From assembly GCF_003597395.2 (NCBI RefSeq), contig NC_133772.1, forward strand, positions 144,383,999 through 144,447,998: DNA of 64,000 bases, written 5' to 3'. The position numbers were made by a program, and so were the translations under genes. Below the pieces are notes generated by a model, which did no database searches, had not been told where the DNA came from, and was given only the letters and a program-made list of their open reading frames with translations. This document shows positions 59,101 to 64,000 of the stretch, piece after piece. The first letter of the stretch is position 1. Each line of letters begins with the position of its first letter. This DNA is from Chelonoidis abingdonii (taxonomy: Eukaryota > Chordata > Testudines > Testudinidae).

Positions 59101-60762
59101 GGGCTTGTCTACACTGGCATGTTTCTGGCAGTAAAGCAGCTTTTTGCACTCATGCTGCAGATGTGTCTACACTGCCAATCCACTTTGTGCGCAGAAAGTC
59201 CTCAGTGACAGTGCTGTAAAAAAACTCTCCTCGATGAGAGTTGTCAGGCTATTTGCACAGAGGCTCCTGCGCTCTACTACCAGTGTAGACACTTGATTGC
59301 TTTCTGCTCTGTAACTGGCCTCTGGAGCTATCCCATGATGCCTCAAGTGACCGCTCTGCTCACTGCTTTGAACGCCATTGCCCTGGAAACATGCATCCCT
59401 TCCTTGTCAAAGCACCTTTCCTGACAGCTGTTGTGGGCTGTGCTGATCTGCTCCGGGACACAAAGCAAACCTTTAATGTGGAATGCTCCTGCTGTTGAAC
59501 ACAGAGGCGGGTGTGTGTGTGCGTGTGCGAGAGAGAGAGATTGCTAGGGCTGCCCAGAGGATTCCAGGGGCCTGGGCTCTTCAGCAGCGGAAGAGCCCTC
59601 ACTTCGGCAGTAATTCGGTGGCAGGGGGTCCTTCCACTCCGGGACCCACCGCCGAAGTGCCCCAAAGACCTGCGGCAAGAGCCCCCCGCTGCCGAATTAC
59701 TGCCGAAGTGGGACCCGCCGCCGAAGTGCAGCCCGGTCTTTGGCGGTAATTCGGTGGCAGGGGATCCTACCACTCTGGGACCCACCGCCAAAGTGCCCCG
59801 AAGACCCACGGCGGGAACCCCTCGCTGCTGAATTACCGCCAAAGTGGGACCCACCGCCAAAGTGCAGCCCGATCTTCGGCGGCAGGGTGTCCCCACCGCG
59901 GGCCTGCAGGGACCTTCAGCACCGGGTCCCAGAATGGAAAGACCCCCCTCTGCTGAATTACCGCTGAAGACTGGGCCGCACTTCGGCGGCTGGTCCCGCT
60001 TCGGTAGTTATTCGGTGCCGAGAGGTCCTTTACCCCCGGAGCAGAAGAAACCCCTGCCGCCGAAGACTTGGAGTGGAAGAAGCTCCAGGGACCCAGGCCC
60101 ATGAGAGTTTTCTGGGCCCTCTGGAGAGAGTGAAGGACCTCGCTTCAGGGCCCCCAAAAAACTCTCCTGGGGGCTCCTGTGGGGCCTGGGGCCTGGGCCA
60201 AATTGCCCCACTTGCCCCCCCTCTCTGGGCAGCCCTGGAGATTGCTGTGCAGAGAGCTCAGGGAGGGAGGTGGGGGTTGATTATCGGGTTTCCCCCTCTG
60301 CCTGCCTCAGGACTGGTTTCTTCCTGCCTCTGTCTGAACTTACAAGACAGCATGCTGACATGCTCTTTCCCCAAAACACACTGTCTCTCTCCCCACCTAC
60401 ACACACACGCACACTCACTCCCTGTCACACACTCTGCCTCCCCACCCCCCACTTCAGTTGAAAAGCAGCTGGCAATGTAGTAGGATGCCCATGGAACAAT
60501 GGGATTGGGAAACCTGCATCATGTGATGCTGTGCCTGCCCCATGAGGCATTGCAAACCTTTCCCAAAGCACCTGCGGCCAGTTGCACAGTGGGATAGCTA
60601 CCACAATGCACTGCTGTCTTTGCCTTTGCAAGAGCTGGTAATGTAGATGTGCTCCAGCATCACAAGGGGCAGAGTGTGGACACAAAACAGTGGTTTAATT
60701 CCAGCATTTTAATAAAAATGGTATAACTTGGGGCACAGAAACTTGCCAATGTAGACATACCC
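59101..60762. mobile_element. Harbinger-like element, TSD TTA, interrupted by a hAT
   Basis: The ends GGGCTTGTCTACACTGGC and GCCAATGTAGACATACCC (inverted, approximately) are flanked by TTA at 59098-59100 and 60763-60765, the TWA target of PIF/Harbinger elements. Without the 59545-60237 insert it is about 960 bp. No transposase or DNA-binding frame is seen, so it is nonautonomous. Confidence 0.8.
59545..60237. mobile_element. Nonautonomous hAT nested in the Harbinger element, 8-bp TSD GAGATTGC
   Basis: The 693-bp insert has ends TAGGGCTGCCCAGAG and CTCTGGGCAGCCCTG and perfect GAGATTGC copies at 59537-59544 and 60238-60245. Inside, about 136-bp units repeat (the 'taattcggtggcagg' phrase at 59611 and again at 59747), rich in ttcggc/gccgaag palindromes. 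Long frames on both strands (178 and 106 aa) follow from the repeat. Confidence 0.9.
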
Positions 60763-60765
60763 TTA

Positions 60766-60935
60766 GACTGATAGACTTTAAAGCCAGAAGGAGCCATTGT
60801 GATCATCTAGTCTGACTTCCTGCACATCACAGGCCACAGAATCTCACAACTCCTCAGGGTCTCTGCCAGTCTGACCTGGGGAGGAATTTCTTCCCAACTC
60901 TAATATGATGATCACAGGGATGCTTCAGATGCTGC
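60766..60935 (-). mobile_element. CR1 3' fragment
   Basis: 'actgatagactttaaagcc', 'catctagtctgacttcctgc' and 'ggggaggaatttcttccc' form the CR1 3' UTR in reverse. It abuts the TSD of the Harbinger-like element, so that element may have inserted at the CR1 edge. Confidence 0.82.
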
Positions 60936-61205
60936 CTACTGTATTTTCCAAAGCCTTGATCCAGCAAAGAACATGCTTAGGTGCGTTGCTGGGCCAAAGT
61001 TAGTTAGCTGTGTTGGTTCGTGGACAAGTTAAAAAATGAACTAGATTAGTTCATGGAGGAAAGGTCAATCAGTTGCTCTTAGCCAAGGTGGTCAGGGATG
61101 CAACCTCATGCTCCAGATGCACCTAACTCTCTAAACGCTGGGACTGAATGATAGGGGATGATGTGATGCAAGGGGTTTGGGCAAACTCCAGACCTGTGTC
61201 GCAAC
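60936..61205. other. Nothing recognised
   Basis: Short unclassified spacer between CR1 and MITE. Confidence 0.4.
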
Positions 61206-61208
61206 TAA

Positions 61209-61502
61209 AGCCACGTCTATACAACGCGCCATATGGGCGCGTTACAATCGATTGCTCGGGGATCGATATATCACGTCTCATCTAGAGGCGATATATCGAT
61301 CCCTGAGCACGCTTACATCGATTCCGGAATTCCACCAAAACCAACGGAGTTACGGAATCGACATGGCGAGCCACGCACATCGATCCTGCGCGGTGAAGAC
61401 GGGTGAGTAGATCGATTTTAGATAATCGATTTCAGCTACGCTATTCTCGTAGCTGAAATTGCGTATCTAAAATCGATTTTTGCGTGTCGTGTAGACCTGG
61501 CC
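61209..61502. mobile_element. Harbinger-like MITE, TSD TAA, strongly palindromic
   Basis: The 294-bp element has ends AGCCACGTCTATAC and GTGTAGACCTGGCC, flanked by TAA at 61206-61208 and 61503-61505. The interior has 'gatcgatatatcac' with 'gcgatatatcgatc', and 'tttcagctacg' with 'cgtagctgaaa'. It is CpG-rich compared with its surroundings, suggesting a fairly young copy. Confidence 0.82.
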
Positions 61503-61505
61503 TAA

Positions 61506-62744
61506 GGCTCTGCCAGCTTAATGCTGGTAGAACATTATTACAATTAAGTTGTTAAAATTGCCATAACCTATGTAGCATTTGGACTTTCCTCAATGCTGGT
61601 GAACAGATGACTGTAATACGCAGGTACTAATCTCTGTATATCTCATGTTCAGAGTAACATCTGTACAGTTGTGTTACATTACTCTCACAGGGCTGGGACA
61701 GACCCAAGATGTCAAAAGCCATTCATCATTGCTGAGTTTTCCCCATAGAAATGACTACAGCCCTTAAGGGAACTGGTGTTCAATTAATACCCATTAAAAA
61801 GGAACATGCCCAGAGGGAACACCGCGATTCTCAGTACACCAGGTGCAGGCCAGTGGAGAAGGGGACATTCCCACCAGGGATGAATGACATAGGACACTTC
61901 ACTTCATGGACCCCTCTCCCAAACTTTTGCCTCGATGAGCCCTGGGATCAGAACGGTCACATGGCAGGGTCGTTGGAGAAAAACTGCCTATGACAAGGAA
62001 ACAAGTTTTTTTGTTTTTGTTGTGTTGTTTGTTTTACCAGAATGGATCCTAGGAGGTAAGAACTCTATCTTCCAGGCAAAGGGCCCCTGGCTGCCACAAC
62101 TGGGATACTTATCAGATGCTGAGCCTATAAGACTCTATTACTTTGAACAGAAGTGTTATAAGATAATAACCTAAGGGTTGAAACTTTGCCTGTCTGTGTC
62201 TTTTGTATCCTTAGCATTGTGCAAATACTTCTTGCTTTCTTTTCATTTAATTAATAACGCCTACGTACATTCATTATGGGATAGGACAGCATGTTGCCTT
62301 TTTGGGTAAGGAGGGACCTGTCCTGCGGTATGTATCTGGTCCTTTCAGAATAGAGGCACTTGAATTTTCTGGGACAATACAATAAAAGGGCCTATCAGAG
62401 GCGTTCGCTTACTTGGTGTCACGAGGAACTGGGGCTTCCAAGGGGACTGTTTGTACAAAGGCTGGCAAAAGCCTAGGAAGGGCATATCTGTCTGCAGTGT
62501 TGTTGCAGTTGTGTTGATCCCTGAATATTAGAATATCTTCTATTGGACAAACTTCTCTTAGCCAGAAAGAAACAGCTTTTACTGGACTAACTTCTATTAG
62601 CTCACCCACCATGTCTCCCTAGGGAGTTAATAAGCAGTGCCGTTAGCTGTGTGAGTAAGGAGTTAGAGCTGCAGCTGGCGCAGGGTTAACCTCGCTGTCA
62701 TTGAACAGTCTGCCCCGAAGTTGTCTTGTGATACCAAGGAGAGT
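61506..62744. other. No gene recognised; fragment of Penelope-like family 2 near 62535-62600
   Basis: 'tcttctattggacaaac' and 'cttttactggactaac' resemble the body of the repeat at 16017 and 21205, here partly doubled; no hammerhead part remains. Confidence 0.35.
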
Positions 62745-62882
62745 GACAGATGGGTCACCTGGAACTGTCCTGTTCTGTTTGTTCCCTCTGAAGCATCTGA
62801 CGCTGGCAACTGTCAGAGACAGGATACTGTGCTGGAAGGACCCCGTCTGACGTGGTATGGCCCTTCTTATGTTCTTACAGTT
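62745..62882 (+). mobile_element. CR1 3' fragment, plus orientation
   Basis: 'gacaggatactgtgctgg', 'accccgtctgacgtgg' and 'tggcccttcttatgttctta' are the 3' end of the CR1 subfamily seen in reverse at 38415. It is the only plus-strand CR1 in the window. Confidence 0.8.
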
Positions 62883-64000
62883 TGTAGAGTTCTAAGGATT
62901 AGGGACTGGTCTGCATGAATTTTTCTGAATCTAGTGCGCTGAAGGGGCCGTGCTGGCTTCTTTCACTTTTCCGCTAGCCCGTCTAAGTGCCTATGGACAC
63001 ACAGCAATTTGCTTTGGATTCAGTCTGAGCAGGCAGTTACAAAGACTACATCTGTCAAAGTAATGACAGCAAAGGAAATTAAAAAGGCAAGTGTGAGGAG
63101 AAGTATGACGCTCCTGGAGAGGATAATGGAGGAACAACGCGAATGTTCATGGAGTTTGACAATTTAGGTTAAAAGGTGCCAGCAGTATCTGATTTTTATT
63201 TTCCATTAAACTCTTCTCCTCTCACCTGGGTTAGGGCCCAGTAAAAACGTGTATCAGTTAGAGGGAACCTTGCTCAAGTAAGGGTGTGAGAATTAGGCTG
63301 ATAGTGGTGGTACCTCAGATCTCAAAGCAGTGACTTGTGCAGTCTCTTTTGATAGCAAAGCATTACACGGAATAGTGGGATTTACTTCCTGTCTCCAGAG
63401 CCAGACACGCCTACTGGCTCTTGTGCAGGATCCTCTCCCTCTTTTCCATCGCGCCACACGATTTGCCTTTTGATGCGTTGCCTTATCGTTGTGCTGAAAG
63501 GGTTGGAATGGCGATGTATTTTAAATTGCTCGGAGGCACTCGGAATGCATCTGGGGGGAGCTCTGATAAATACAAGGATAAATGTGAATATTTCCTTCTG
63601 GAATGCCAGTACAGCACGCCCACTGTGAAGATGTATCTGATTTATAGAAAGAAGTCAGCGGGAAGGGTTAGGATTTATGGCAAATCGCCCAAGCCTGCAC
63701 ATCTCAGGACTTCACTGCTTTTTCCATGCTGCAGCCAAAGGGTAGGGTTTTCAAAGGGACAGGGAATTGTCCCTGGTACTTGTGCCATTGTTACAGCACT
63801 GGTCTGTGTAGAGAAAAGGGGGTAAATCCAGGGCTCAGAGCTCTTAGAGAAATGTTAACGGCTGTGTTAACTAATCTAAGCTACATAACTGCACTCTAAG
63901 GCCTAAATCGTGCCCTGGGTTGTATAAGGAGAAGTTACACCCTTGCACACACAACCTGGACCTGTGGTTATGTTCTTCTCCTCATTCCCCTACACTGAGC
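62883..64000. other. No gene recognised; one continuous frame at 63421-63825
   Basis: The plus frame at 63421-63825 (about 134 codons, opening with TTG and not ATG in the DNA) includes a stretch with 'DKYKDKCEYFLLECQY'. I do not recognise it, its opening lacks an ATG and no splice sites stand out. It could be chance, an exon fragment or conserved noncoding DNA. Confidence 0.35.

Noticed and set aside
59360..59896. 178-aa minus-strand frame
   Set aside because: It crosses the boundary of two nested transposons and follows a 136-bp tandem repeat.

Overview
This window is vertebrate nuclear DNA, most likely from a cryptodiran turtle. The main evidence is two copies of the tRNA-derived tortoise (Cry-type) SINE at 14925-15107 and 23001-23180. 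There are also many CR1 LINE fragments, solo LTRs with clean target-site duplications, CORE-SINE/MIR remnants and several nonautonomous DNA transposons of kinds I recall from turtle genomes. I found no convincing host protein-coding exon, rRNA, functional tRNA or CRISPR. The open frames are short and fall in repeats, low-complexity DNA or unremarkable sequence, so I read the window as intergenic or intronic.

Layout. 1-2.1 kb: a MIR split by a solo LTR, then a TIR MITE. 2.1-12 kb: mostly single-copy AT-rich DNA with one GC-rich DNA element (4.7-5.0 kb) and a CR1 tail (6.4-7.0 kb). 12-13.5 kb: an unclassified repeat and four tRNA-like modules in alternating orientation. 14.9-24.3 kb: two Cry SINEs, two different solo LTRs (19.1-19.6 and 20.1-21.1 kb), an 8-bp-TSD element inside a MIR tail, and a second copy of the first LTR family (23.3-24.2 kb). 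26-28.3 kb: CR1, MITE, MIR. 30.8-35.5 kb: a nearly full-length but dead CR1 on the minus strand, broken by an LTR-like block, a second CR1 and a Penelope-like repeat. 35.5-36.7 kb: an LTR fragment, a split DNA element and an inverted pair of Penelope-like termini. 38.4-41.4 kb: CR1, and a hAT carrying an internal MITE inside an unclassified repeat. 46.3-48.5 kb: a GC-rich element and an LTR.

49.7-55.2 kb is the most disturbed part. A CR1 is interrupted by an LTR and by a hAT-like element. Inside the hAT lie a 107-bp-arm palindrome, a GC-rich minisatellite, a 25-N gap and a noisy second copy of the sequence left of the gap, which is probably an assembly fault. 56-64 kb: two Harbinger-like MITEs, a Harbinger-like element containing a hAT with a perfect 8-bp TSD, CR1 fragments in both orientations, and an unassigned tail.

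The most notable biological signal is hammerhead-ribozyme-like core sequence (CUGANGA, stem II, GAAA) in several short repeats, which points to Penelope-like retroelements. Family names come from remembered consensus features and have not been checked against a database.
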